From Acidimicrobiia bacterium UBA6912 (lineage in GTDB: Bacteria; Actinomycetota; Acidimicrobiia; Spongiisociales; UBA5794), in assembly GCA_002450985.1 (NCBI GenBank), contig DKBA01000006.1, positions 14,570-20,747 of the forward strand: a stretch of 6,178 nt of DNA, in the 5' to 3' direction. Below are positions 1 to 6,089 of the stretch, piece by piece (position 1 is the first letter of the stretch; each line of letters begins with the position of its first letter). A program made the translations under genes and the position numbers. The notes under the pieces were generated by a model. That model saw only the letters and a list, made by a program, of their open reading frames with translations. It was not told where the DNA came from and did not search any database.

Positions 1-43
1 CGATGAGCTGCAGGTGCGGTACCGCGTGCTGATGGTTGGTCAT
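1..43 (-). CDS. 5' end of a gene overlapping the Lrp regulator; product not identifiable
   Basis: On the minus strand an ATG (complement of 41-43) overlaps the TGA stop of the upstream regulator gene in an ATGA arrangement. It opens a frame that stays open to the window edge. The visible peptide is M-T-N-H-Q-H-A-V-P-H-L-Q-L-I, too short to assign a family. The 4-bp overlap implies translational coupling and co-transcription with the regulator. In comparable loci of other bacteria, such as the E. coli ydcSTUV-ydcW region, an aldehyde dehydrogenase acting on aminobutyraldehyde sits beside a polyamine transporter. The hydrophobic turn 'LQLI' near the N-terminus would suit an aldehyde dehydrogenase, but this is a guess from context. 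The rest of the gene lies outside the window. Confidence 0.5.
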   Translation of the reverse strand, partial: MTNHQHAVPHLQLI

Positions 44-528
44 CGAGTGCCCCAGTCGTAGGTCTGCTTCACGAGCTCCAGATACCCGAACACCTCGATC
101 TCGCTGACCGGCCCCATGGAACGGATCCGGTTGACCGTCTCGAGGAGGTGCTGGTTCGTCTCGCACACCACCTCGAGCAGCATGTCGAAGCGGCCGGTGG
201 TCACGACGATGTAGTCCACCTCGGGCAGCTTCGACACGTCCGCCGTCACGGCGTCGAGCGGTCCCACGACCTTGACGCCGAGCATCGCCTGGATGCCGAA
301 GCCGAGCGTGGTCGGGTCGGTGACGGCCACCACCTGCATCACGCCCTGCTCGATGAGCTGGAGGACTCGCTGCCTGACCGCCGGAGCGGACAGCCCGACC
401 ATCGGGCCCAGCTTGGTGTACGGCATCCGCCCGTCCTCTTGGAGCGCCCGGATGATCTCCTTGTCGGTCGCATCGAGCCGCACACCGTTGGCGTCGGCGT
501 TCGGGGTTCGGTTCGCTCGCTCGCGCAC
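40..528 (-). CDS. Lrp/AsnC-family transcriptional regulator
   Basis: This 162-residue protein has the usual length and two-part layout of Lrp/AsnC regulators. A winged helix-turn-helix spans about residues 18-66: 'LDATDKEIIRALQEDGR' opens it, and 'LGPMVGLSAPAVRQRVLQL' holds the recognition helix. A RAM (ligand-sensing, oligomerising) domain follows at about 82-155, including 'VVTTGRFDMLLEV', the family's Gly-x-x-Asp turn where small effectors usually bind. The start is GTG (complement of 526-528), with a weak GGA ribosome-binding element 6 bases upstream; the nearby ATG is out of frame. Family members are usually dimers to octamers that sense amino acids and often control an adjacent divergent operon. 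This gene is divergent from gabT-potABCD across 114 bp, so control of that operon by GABA, a polyamine or a related amino acid is likely but inferred. Its stop overlaps the start of the next minus-strand gene. The family call is secure; the ligand is unknown. Confidence 0.93.
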   Translation of the reverse strand: MRERANRTPNADANGVRLDATDKEIIRALQEDGRMPYTKLGPMVGLSAPAVRQRVLQLIEQGVMQVVAVTDPTTLGFGIQAMLGVKVVGPLDAVTADVSKLPEVDYIVVTTGRFDMLLEVVCETNQHLLETVNRIRSMGPVSEIEVFGYLELVKQTYDWGTR

Positions 529-569
529 ATCGGATCCATCGTCGGGAACGTGTCACAAGAGCGTATCAG

Positions 570-598
570 TTGCAGCGGCCGCCTGCACGAGTCATACT
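570..598 (+). promoter_or_regulatory. Candidate promoter for gabT
   Basis: In the 114-bp divergent region, TTGCAG (570-575) and CATACT (593-598) sit 17 bases apart. This fits a housekeeping sigma -35/-10 pair with one or two mismatches per box. TACTTT at 595-600 also satisfies the loose actinobacterial TAnnnT -10 rule. Transcription would begin near 605, giving a leader of about 40 bases before the gabT ATG. The assignment rests on pattern and position only. Confidence 0.35.
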
Positions 599-600
599 TT

Positions 601-629
601 CGATCCAGCTTGTTCGGACAACCCGATCG
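601..629. promoter_or_regulatory. Two-part dyad in front of gabT, candidate regulator binding site
   Basis: An inner near-palindrome TTGTTCGGACAA (610-621) has five of six positions complementary and one T/G mismatch. It is flanked by an outer perfect inverted pair, CGATC (601-605) and GATCG (625-629). The spacers between inner and outer arms are 4 and 3 bases, so the site is nearly symmetric about position 615/616. It lies directly downstream of the candidate -10 box and upstream of the gabT ribosome-binding site. A protein bound here could block transcription. The divergent Lrp-type regulator is the obvious candidate binder, but the sequence does not resemble a specific Lrp consensus I can cite, and an RNA role is also possible. 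Confidence 0.35.
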
Positions 630-642
630 TTACTGGAGACCC

Positions 643-1998
643 ATGAGCGCCGGCATCCACCTCGTCACCGAGATCCCAGGGCCGAAGAGCAGGGAGATCG
701 TCACCAGACGAGAGGCCGCCACCCCCAAAGGCGCCAGCAAGCTCACCCAGATCGCCGTGGCGTCGGCGAACGGCGCCCTCGTCACGGACGTCGATGGCAA
801 CCGCCTCATCGATCTCGCCGGAGGCATCGGCGTGCTCGCCGTCGGCCACACCCCTCCCCCGGTGGTGGCCGCGCTCCAGCGGCAGGCGGCCGATCTCGTC
901 CACATGTGCGCCATCGTCGCTTCGTACGAGCCGTACGTCGCCGTGGCCGAAGCGCTCAACCGGATCACGCCGGGCGACTTCTCCAAGAAGACCGTGCTGA
1001 TGAACACCGGCGCCGAGGCGGTGGAGACGGCCGTCAACATCTGCCGCTCGGCGACCGGCCGGCAAGGCATCGTGGTCTTCGACGGGGCCTACCACGGGCG
1101 CACGAACCTCACCATGGCGATGACGTCGAAGTTCAACCTCTTCAAGAAGGGCTTCGGCCCCTTCGCTCCCGAGGTCTACCGCTTCCCCTTCCCCAACGCC
1201 TACCGCAGGCCCGACGGCATGACCGCAGACGAGTTCGTCGCCTGGCACGCGGGGAACCTCGATCACTGCTTCACCGCGATCGTCGACCCTTCGCACGTCG
1301 CCGCCGTGGTCGTCGAGCCGGTCCAAGGCGAGGCAGGCTTCGTCCCCGCCCCCCACGCCTGGCTGCGCCGGCTCCGCGAGCTGTGCGACCAGCACGGCAT
1401 CGTGCTGGTCGCCGATGAGATCCAATCGGGGTTCGGCCGCACCGGCACCCTGTTCGCCATCGAGCACTCCGGCGTCGTGCCCGACCTGGTGACCACCGCG
1501 AAATCGCTCGCCGCCGGCATGCCGCTGTCCGCCGTCACCGGACGCGCCGAGATCATGGACGCCCCGCACCCGGGCGGTCTCGGCGGCACCTACTCGGGCA
1601 ACCCGCTCGCCTGCGTCGCCGCCCTCGCCGCCATCGAGCAGATCTCGGACCCCGGCTTCCTGGCGAGGGCCGTCGTGATCGGCGAGCGGCTGCGCAGCCG
1701 GCTCGACGCCATCCAGCGGCGCCACCCCGACCTCGTCGGCGACGTGCGCGGCGTCGGTCCGATGCTCGTCATGGAGATGGTGCGAGACCGCACCAGCAAG
1801 GAGCCGTGGATGGAGGCCGCGTCCGCGATCACCGCCGAGACGGTGCGCAACGGGGTGATCACGATCCGGGCCGGGCTCTACTCCAATTGCGTGCGCTTCC
1901 TCCCACCTCTCACCATCTCCGACGAGCTGCTCGACGAGGCGCTCGACGTGCTCGATGCCGCCGTCGACACGGTCGCCGCCGAGACGGTTCCGGCGTGA
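643..1998 (+). CDS. gabT: 4-aminobutyrate aminotransferase (GABA transaminase), class III PLP enzyme
   Basis: The 451-residue product is a fold-type I, class III aminotransferase expected to convert GABA plus 2-oxoglutarate to succinate semialdehyde plus glutamate in the cytoplasm. It follows E. coli GabT along its length. The PLP-phosphate loop is 'NTGAEAVETA' (121-130), 'GAYHGRT' (148-154) carries Arg153 (E. coli Arg141), and 'EPVQGEAGF' (225-233) carries Glu230 (Glu211). Asp258 lies in 'VADEIQSGFGRTGTLF' and should contact the pyridine nitrogen. The Schiff-base lysine is Lys287 in 'TTAKSLAAGMPLSAVTGR', followed by 'GGLGGTYSGNPLACVAAL' (311-328). Ile62 matches substrate-pocket Ile50; Ile260 replaces E. 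coli Val241. I chose ATG 643 because GGAG (635-638) lies 4 bases upstream; the frame stays open further upstream only because it runs antisense to the regulator gene. First gene of the operon-like array, divergent from the regulator. Other omega-amino substrates (5-aminovalerate, beta-alanine) remain possible. Confidence 0.93.
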   Translation: MSAGIHLVTEIPGPKSREIVTRREAATPKGASKLTQIAVASANGALVTDVDGNRLIDLAGGIGVLAVGHTPPPVVAALQRQAADLVHMCAIVASYEPYVAVAEALNRITPGDFSKKTVLMNTGAEAVETAVNICRSATGRQGIVVFDGAYHGRTNLTMAMTSKFNLFKKGFGPFAPEVYRFPFPNAYRRPDGMTADEFVAWHAGNLDHCFTAIVDPSHVAAVVVEPVQGEAGFVPAPHAWLRRLRELCDQHGIVLVADEIQSGFGRTGTLFAIEHSGVVPDLVTTAKSLAAGMPLSAVTGRAEIMDAPHPGGLGGTYSGNPLACVAALAAIEQISDPGFLARAVVIGERLRSRLDAIQRRHPDLVGDVRGVGPMLVMEMVRDRTSKEPWMEAASAITAETVRNGVITIRAGLYSNCVRFLPPLTISDELLDEALDVLDAAVDTVAAETVPA

Positions 1999-2096
1999 TG
2001 CGGGTGAGGAGGCATCCAGCCAGCATCCGGCCGCCCCTCGTGCCTACTCTGCGACGCTGCTCGCCGGCCCGTTCTCGTGGAGGTGCATGGGCATGA
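1998..2096 (+). other. Possible 32-codon Arg-rich leader ORF bridging gabT and potA
   Basis: The 94 bases between gabT and potA hold an open frame. Its ATG (1998-2000) overlaps the gabT stop (TGATG), and its TGA (2094-2096) overlaps the potA ATG (ATGA, 2093-2096). The 32-residue peptide begins MRVRRHPAS and has eight arginines, including a tandem AGG-AGG codon pair (2007-2012), which is normally uncommon in high-GC genes. The overlaps at both ends would allow termination-reinitiation coupling from gabT through to potA. Against it: this frame is already open from about 1806 inside gabT, as expected by chance in GC-rich DNA, no clear ribosome-binding site precedes the ATG, and potA has its own strong site. 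It may be only a non-coding spacer. Confidence 0.2.
2079..2083 (+). promoter_or_regulatory. Ribosome-binding site deciding the potA start
   Basis: GGAGG here lies 9 bases before the ATG at 2093 but only 3 bases before the in-frame ATG at 2087. The spacing favours the second ATG as the real start of potA. Confidence 0.6.
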
Positions 2097-3157
2097 CCGA
2101 TGCAGTCACGCTGCAGGGTGTGACCAAGCAGTTCGGCGACGTGGTCGCCGTGTGCGACCTCGACCTCGCCATCGCCGACGGCGAGTTCTTCTCGCTGCTG
2201 GGCCCGAGCGGATGCGGCAAGACGACCACCTTGCGGATGATCGCCGGGTTCGAGTTCCCCACGACGGGGTCACTCAAGATCCACGGCCAGGAGATGGGCC
2301 TCGAACCACCGAACAAGCGCCCCGTGAACACCGTGTTCCAGTCCTACGCCCTGTTCCCCCACATGACCGTCGAGGAGAACGTCGGTTTCGGCCTCCTCAT
2401 GAAGAAGCTGGGATCGGCGGACATCGCGGAGCGAGTAAAGCGGGCCCTGGACATGGTGCAGCTCACCCATCGGGCGGCCGCCACTCCCAAGCAGCTCTCC
2501 GGCGGCCAGCAACAGCGGGTGGCGCTGGCCAGGGCCCTCGTCAACGAGCCCGAGGTGCTGCTCCTCGACGAGCCGCTCGGCGCCCTCGACCTGAAGCTGC
2601 GCCAGGCGATGCAGCTCGAGCTGAAGGACCTCCAGGAGCGGGTGGGGATCACCTTCATCTACGTGACCCACGACCAGGACGAGGCGCTGACGATGAGCGA
2701 TCGCATCGGCGTGATGAACGAGGGCGAGCTGCTGCAGGTGGGCGTCCCCCAGGAGATCTACGAGCACCCGACGTCTCGCTTCGTCGCCGACTTCATCGGC
2801 GAGATCAACCTGCTCCCCGCCGTCGTCGTGGACCACGAGACGGTGCGCCTCCTCGGCAACCACCCCATCTCGGCATCGACCGGCGCCGCCTCGGGCAACG
2901 AGGTGACGGTTGCCATTCGTCCTGAGCGGTTCGAGCTCTACGACCTCGACGAGCCGATCCCAGAAGGGATGAACCGCATCGAGGGCACGGTGAGTCGCAG
3001 GATCTACCACGGCGACGTCTTCTACTACGACGTCGACACCCCGGCGGGAGTGATCGAGGCCAAGGAGGAGAACCGGCCGGGCGTCGAGCTGTACGAGGTC
3101 GGGGAACGAACGATCGTGGTGTGGGCGCCGGCGGCGACGTCGGTGGTACAGGAGTGA
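2093..3157 (+). CDS. potA: Polyamine ABC transporter ATP-binding subunit (PotA type)
   Basis: The 354-residue ATPase powers the importer from the cytoplasmic face of the membrane. All nucleotide-binding motifs are intact: Walker A 'GPSGCGKT' (37-44), Q-loop Gln83 in 'NTVFQSYALFPHMTV', signature 'LSGGQQQR' (135-142), Walker B 'LLLDEP' (156-161), D-loop 'GALD' (163-166) and switch His193 in 'YVTHDQDEA'. The region from about 236 to the end, starting 'GEINLLPA' and containing 'VAIRPERFEL', is the C-terminal TOBE-type regulatory domain. That domain is typical of the spermidine/putrescine and iron or sugar (MalK/FbpC) importer ATPases. The length matches PotA (about 350-380). ATG 2093 is preferred over ATG 2087 by ribosome-binding site spacing; the frame is also open upstream to 1955, without a start supported by such a site. 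A 1-bp gap separates it from potB. The motifs define the ATPase class; the polyamine assignment comes mainly from the neighbouring binding protein and permeases. Confidence 0.92.
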   Translation: MTDAVTLQGVTKQFGDVVAVCDLDLAIADGEFFSLLGPSGCGKTTTLRMIAGFEFPTTGSLKIHGQEMGLEPPNKRPVNTVFQSYALFPHMTVEENVGFGLLMKKLGSADIAERVKRALDMVQLTHRAAATPKQLSGGQQQRVALARALVNEPEVLLLDEPLGALDLKLRQAMQLELKDLQERVGITFIYVTHDQDEALTMSDRIGVMNEGELLQVGVPQEIYEHPTSRFVADFIGEINLLPAVVVDHETVRLLGNHPISASTGAASGNEVTVAIRPERFELYDLDEPIPEGMNRIEGTVSRRIYHGDVFYYDVDTPAGVIEAKEENRPGVELYEVGERTIVVWAPAATSVVQE

Positions 3158-3158
3158 G

Positions 3159-4049
3159 ATGACGGCACCCACGGACAGGCAGGCGGTGACGCCGGAGCTG
3201 GAGGCGGCGGCAGAGCGGGCCGCATCTCGCCGCGGCGTGTTGATCGCCTTGCCCTCGTGGGCCTACCTCTCCCTCTTCTTCGCCATCCCGCTCGTCATCG
3301 TGCTCGTCTACTCGTTCGCCACCCGCAGCTCGACGGGGCTCACCCAGCTCCGGGACTGGAACCTCGACAGCTACGCACGGCTGTGGGACCCGCTGGTCGG
3401 CGAGATCGCGCTCCGATCTCTGCTCCTCGCCATCGCAACCACCGCGATCTGTCTCGCTGTCTCGTACCCCTTCGCCTACTACATCGCCACCCGGGGGCCG
3501 ACGGCCCGCAACATCCTGCTGGTGCTGGTGATGATCCCGTTCTGGTCGAACTTCCTGGTGCGCACCTATGCGTGGCGGGTGCTGCTCGGCACCGACGGCC
3601 CGCTCTCCCAGCTCACCCAGGCCCTCGGCGGCGAGCCGATCCGATTGCTGTTCACCAACACCGCGGTCCTCATCGGACTGGTGTACGGCTACCTGCCGTT
3701 CATGGTGCTGCCGCTGTACGCCGCCCTGGAGCGCATGGACTGGCGGCTCGTCGAAGCGGCACGCGACCTCTACGCCGACGGCTGGACCGCGTTCCGCAAG
3801 GTCACGTGGCCGCTCTCCCGCCCCGGCGTCATTGCAGGGTCGATCCTCGTGTTCATCCCGACGCTCGGCGCCTACGTCACGCCCGCCATCCTCGGCGGTG
3901 CCCGGACCACGCTGCTCGGCGACTACATCGTCAGCCAGTTCCTCGCCGCCCGCAACCAGCCGTTCGGCTCGGCGCTGTCGATCGCCGTCATGTCGGTCAT
4001 GCTGGCGGCCACGATCCTCTACTTCCGATCGGGAGCGAGGAACCTGTGA
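3159..4049 (+). CDS. potB: Polyamine ABC transporter permease (PotB type)
   Basis: The 296-residue integral membrane protein forms one half of the translocation channel. After a charged, Ala/Glu-rich cytoplasmic N-terminus (1-27), about six hydrophobic segments can be read: 28-51, 83-110, 117-139, 168-190, 224-246 and 268-289. The cytoplasmic coupling loop, which docks on the ATPase, is 'EAARDLYADGWTAFRKVTWP' (199-218) and matches the EAA-x3..G..P pattern of importer permeases, with Gly208 present. 'FWSNFLVRTYAWRVLLG' (128-144) is typical of PotB/PotH. The start ATG follows the potA stop by one base, with AGGAG at 3150-3154 inside the end of potA. Its own stop overlaps the GTG start of potC. 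This close coupling suits equal production of the two channel halves. The hydrophilic N-terminal tail is not unusual for this family. Confidence 0.91.
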   Translation: MTAPTDRQAVTPELEAAAERAASRRGVLIALPSWAYLSLFFAIPLVIVLVYSFATRSSTGLTQLRDWNLDSYARLWDPLVGEIALRSLLLAIATTAICLAVSYPFAYYIATRGPTARNILLVLVMIPFWSNFLVRTYAWRVLLGTDGPLSQLTQALGGEPIRLLFTNTAVLIGLVYGYLPFMVLPLYAALERMDWRLVEAARDLYADGWTAFRKVTWPLSRPGVIAGSILVFIPTLGAYVTPAILGGARTTLLGDYIVSQFLAARNQPFGSALSIAVMSVMLAATILYFRSGARNL

Positions 4050-4912
4050 GCATCAGCACCGGCGTTCGCCCCAAGTCGCCCACCGAGCGACTGCTCGCCG
4101 CCAACTCGTGGCTCGTGTACGCGTTCTTCTACGCCCCGATCCTGGTCCTCATCGTCTTCTCGTTCAACGACAACAACAACGTGGGCATCTGGACGGAGCC
4201 GTCGCTGCGCTGGTACCGGGCGATGGTGGAGAACGACGACGTGCTGCGTGCCATCCGCACGTCTCTCATCGTCGCCGCCGTCTCCACCGTGATCTCGACG
4301 GTCCTGGGGACCATGGCCGCGCTCGCCCTTGAACGGTTCCGGTTTCGGGGGCAACGCGTCTACGACGGGCTCGTGTACCTGCCGATCATCATCCCCGACG
4401 TGACGATGGCGGTGATGCTGCTGCTCTTCTTCGCCCAGTCGTTCCGGATTCTGGACGGGCTCATCGGGTGGAGCCCGAACTTCGGCATCGGCACGATCTC
4501 GCTGAGCCACATCGCCTTCAACATCTCGTTCGTTGCGGTCGTGGTGCGCGCCCGCCTCGGACAGCTCGACCCCCGGCTCGAGGAAGCCGCCGCCGATCTC
4601 TACGCCAACCAGTGGCAGACGTTCCGGCGAGTCACGCTCCCGCTGATCCTCCCCGGCGTGCTCGGCGGGGCGCTGCTGGCGCTCACGCTCTCCCTCGACG
4701 ACGTCGTCGTGACGAGCTTCGTCGCCGGGCCCGGGTCCACCACCCTCCCCGTCTACGTCTTCGGCCTCGTCCGGCGAGGGGTGACGCCCCTCATCAACGC
4801 CGTCAGCACCGCGATGCTGGTGGCTTCGATGATCCTCGTCGGCATCTCGCTCGTGTTCCAACGGGGCACCGCGAGCAGCCCACGGGTGGCCGAGGCCCAT
4901 CCCCCTGAGTGA
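4046..4912 (+). CDS. potC: Polyamine ABC transporter permease (PotC type)
   Basis: The 288-residue second channel half starts at GTG 4046, which overlaps the potB stop (GTGA). GAGG at 4037-4040 lies 5 bases upstream, and no better start exists in the frame. Hydrophobic segments appear at about 22-40, 70-95, 107-130, 150-168, 203-222 and 252-271. 'YAPILVLIVFSFND' near the N-terminus and 'YLPIIIPDVTMAVMLLLFF' (111-129) are hallmarks of PotC/PotI. The ATPase-coupling loop is 'EAAADLYANQWQTFRRVTLP' (180-199), in which Gln189 stands where potB has the EAA-motif glycine. 'SLDDVVVTSFVAGPG' (216-230) is also characteristic. The C-terminal tail after 272 is hydrophilic and slightly longer than in E. 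coli PotC (about 264 residues). It works with PotB, PotA and PotD; potD follows after 32 bases. Confidence 0.92.
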   Translation: MSISTGVRPKSPTERLLAANSWLVYAFFYAPILVLIVFSFNDNNNVGIWTEPSLRWYRAMVENDDVLRAIRTSLIVAAVSTVISTVLGTMAALALERFRFRGQRVYDGLVYLPIIIPDVTMAVMLLLFFAQSFRILDGLIGWSPNFGIGTISLSHIAFNISFVAVVVRARLGQLDPRLEEAAADLYANQWQTFRRVTLPLILPGVLGGALLALTLSLDDVVVTSFVAGPGSTTLPVYVFGLVRRGVTPLINAVSTAMLVASMILVGISLVFQRGTASSPRVAEAHPPE

Positions 4913-4944
4913 CATCCCGAAGCACGACCAGGAAAGGAACCACC

Positions 4945-6033
4945 ATGCGACACTCGAGACTCTGGCGATTGGCACTCCTGGTGCTCGCCATCGCCCTCGT
5001 CGCCGCCTCCTGCGGCGGTGACGACGACGACGCCGTCGCGGCCGACTGCTCCGCAGACCAGGTCGACGGCGATCTCAACTTCTACAACTGGTCGGAGTAC
5101 ATCGACCCCGAGCTGATCACCGCCTTCGAGGAGGAATACGGCGTCGACGTGGTCGAGTCGTTCTACGAGTCCAACGAGGCCATGCTGTCCCAGCTCCAGT
5201 CGGGCGTTTCGTACGACCTCGTCGTGCCGTCCGACTACATGATCGGCATCATGATCACAGAGGGCTTGCTCCTCCCGCTCGACAAGGACGCGATCCCCAA
5301 CCTCGAGAACCTGGCGGAGGATTTCCAGGCCCCGCCCTACGACCCGAATCTCGAGTACTCGGTGGCGTACCAGTACGGCACGACCGGTCTCGGGGTGAAT
5401 CTCGACCTGGTCGGCGACGCCTTCACCCCGAGCTGGGCGCTGGTCTTCGATCCCGCCCTCACCGCCAACTTCGCCGGCGGCGTGTCGCTGCTCAACGACC
5501 CGCGGGAGACGATGGGCGCGGCGCTCGAGTACCTCGGCTACTCGCTCAACGACACCACCTTGGACCACCTGCAGGAGGCGACCGACCTGATCAAGGCCGC
5601 CAAGGCGAACATCGCCACGTTCGATTCCGATCAGTACGACGAGTCACTCGTCAACGGAGAGGTCGCCGTGGCCCACGGCTACTCGGGCAACATGATCGTG
5701 GCCATCGGCGAGGCCGACAATCCGGACCAGTTCACCTACATCCTCCCGGAGGAGGGCGCCACCCTGTGGATCGACAACATGGCGGTCCCGGTCGGCTCGC
5801 AGGCGCCGTGCACGGCCTTCACCTTCATCAACTACCTGCTCGACGCCGAGAACGGTGCGACGCTCACGAACTGGAACTACTACGGCAGCCCCAACGCCGC
5901 GTCCGAGCCGTTCCTCGATCAGGAGGTGATCGACTTCTACGCAGAGACCGCCAACGCCAACACCGAGGTCATCACCGACACGGGCAGCTACGAGATCAAC
6001 TTCACCGACAAGCTGGCGGAAGCCAAGAGCTGA
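4945..6033 (+). CDS. potD: Polyamine-binding lipoprotein of the ABC transporter (PotD/PotF type)
   Basis: The 362-residue extracytoplasmic binding protein begins with a lipoprotein signal: basic 'MRHSRLWR', a hydrophobic core (9-19) and lipobox 'AASC', with lipidated Cys23 followed by a GGDDDD linker. It should be anchored on the outer face of the membrane and deliver ligand to PotBC. Ligand-site positions matched by eye to E. coli PotD are Trp49, Ser50, Glu51 and Tyr52 in 'FYNWSEYIDPEL', Ser96 and Tyr98 in 'LVVPSDYMIG', Asp185 and Glu188 in 'LLNDPRETM', Trp275 and Asp277 in 'LWIDNMAVP', and Tyr313 near 'YGSPNAA'. Tyr246 ('HGYSG') stands where PotD has Trp229. Cys35 and Cys289 could form a disulfide, which is a guess. 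The start at 4945 has AAGGA (4934-4938) 6 bases before it and gives a proper signal peptide, unlike the upstream in-frame ATG at 4909. The acidic pocket supports a cationic polyamine; putrescine versus spermidine is undecided. Confidence 0.92.
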   Translation: MRHSRLWRLALLVLAIALVAASCGGDDDDAVAADCSADQVDGDLNFYNWSEYIDPELITAFEEEYGVDVVESFYESNEAMLSQLQSGVSYDLVVPSDYMIGIMITEGLLLPLDKDAIPNLENLAEDFQAPPYDPNLEYSVAYQYGTTGLGVNLDLVGDAFTPSWALVFDPALTANFAGGVSLLNDPRETMGAALEYLGYSLNDTTLDHLQEATDLIKAAKANIATFDSDQYDESLVNGEVAVAHGYSGNMIVAIGEADNPDQFTYILPEEGATLWIDNMAVPVGSQAPCTAFTFINYLLDAENGATLTNWNYYGSPNAASEPFLDQEVIDFYAETANANTEVITDTGSYEINFTDKLAEAKS

Positions 6034-6039
6034 GCGATC

Positions 6040-6072
6040 CGGACGGGGGCCGTCGAAGGCGGCCCCCGTCCG
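6040..6072 (+). terminator. GC-rich hairpin after potD, probable transcription terminator
   Basis: GGACGGGGGCCG (6041-6052) and CGGCCCCCGTCC (6060-6071) are perfect inverted 12-base arms around a 7-base loop. The C6040/G6072 pair extends the stem to 13. It begins 6 bases after the potD stop. No run of T follows, which is common for terminators in high-GC actinobacteria. It could also act as a 3' stabiliser or partial terminator, because the next gene starts 17 bases after it. The symmetry means it could form on either strand. Confidence 0.75.
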
Positions 6073-6089
6073 CCGCGTCTGGAGCGCAC

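Noticed and set aside
551..566. TGTCACA and surrounding bases as a second operator near the regulator start.
   Set aside because: Only three complementary bases each side of a centre base; extending the arms gives mismatches in register.
148..642. A plus-strand open frame continuous with gabT that would add 165 residues to its N-terminus.
   Set aside because: It runs antisense through the Lrp-type regulator, its translation is His/Arg/Asp-rich and low in complexity, and the class III aminotransferase fold accounts fully for the product starting at 643, which has its own ribosome-binding site.
592..1725. A long minus-strand open frame antisense to gabT (377 codons).
   Set aside because: Composition is Gly/Asp/His/Arg-rich with no recognisable motif. 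It is the usual antisense shadow of a GC-rich gene.
2011..2027. Short direct repeat GCATCC / GCATCC downstream of gabT.
   Set aside because: Two copies of six bases nine bases apart are too short to support a repeat or binding site.
2045..2050. TACTCT as a -10 box for a separate potA promoter in the gabT-potA gap.
   Set aside because: It fits TAnnnT, but no -35-like hexamer lies at the right distance. A six-base match of this looseness is expected often by chance, so it is not listed as a feature.
4019..4975. A long minus-strand open frame antisense to potC (318 codons).
   Set aside because: The translation is highly charged repetitive-looking sequence mirroring the potC codons; potC itself has clear permease motifs.
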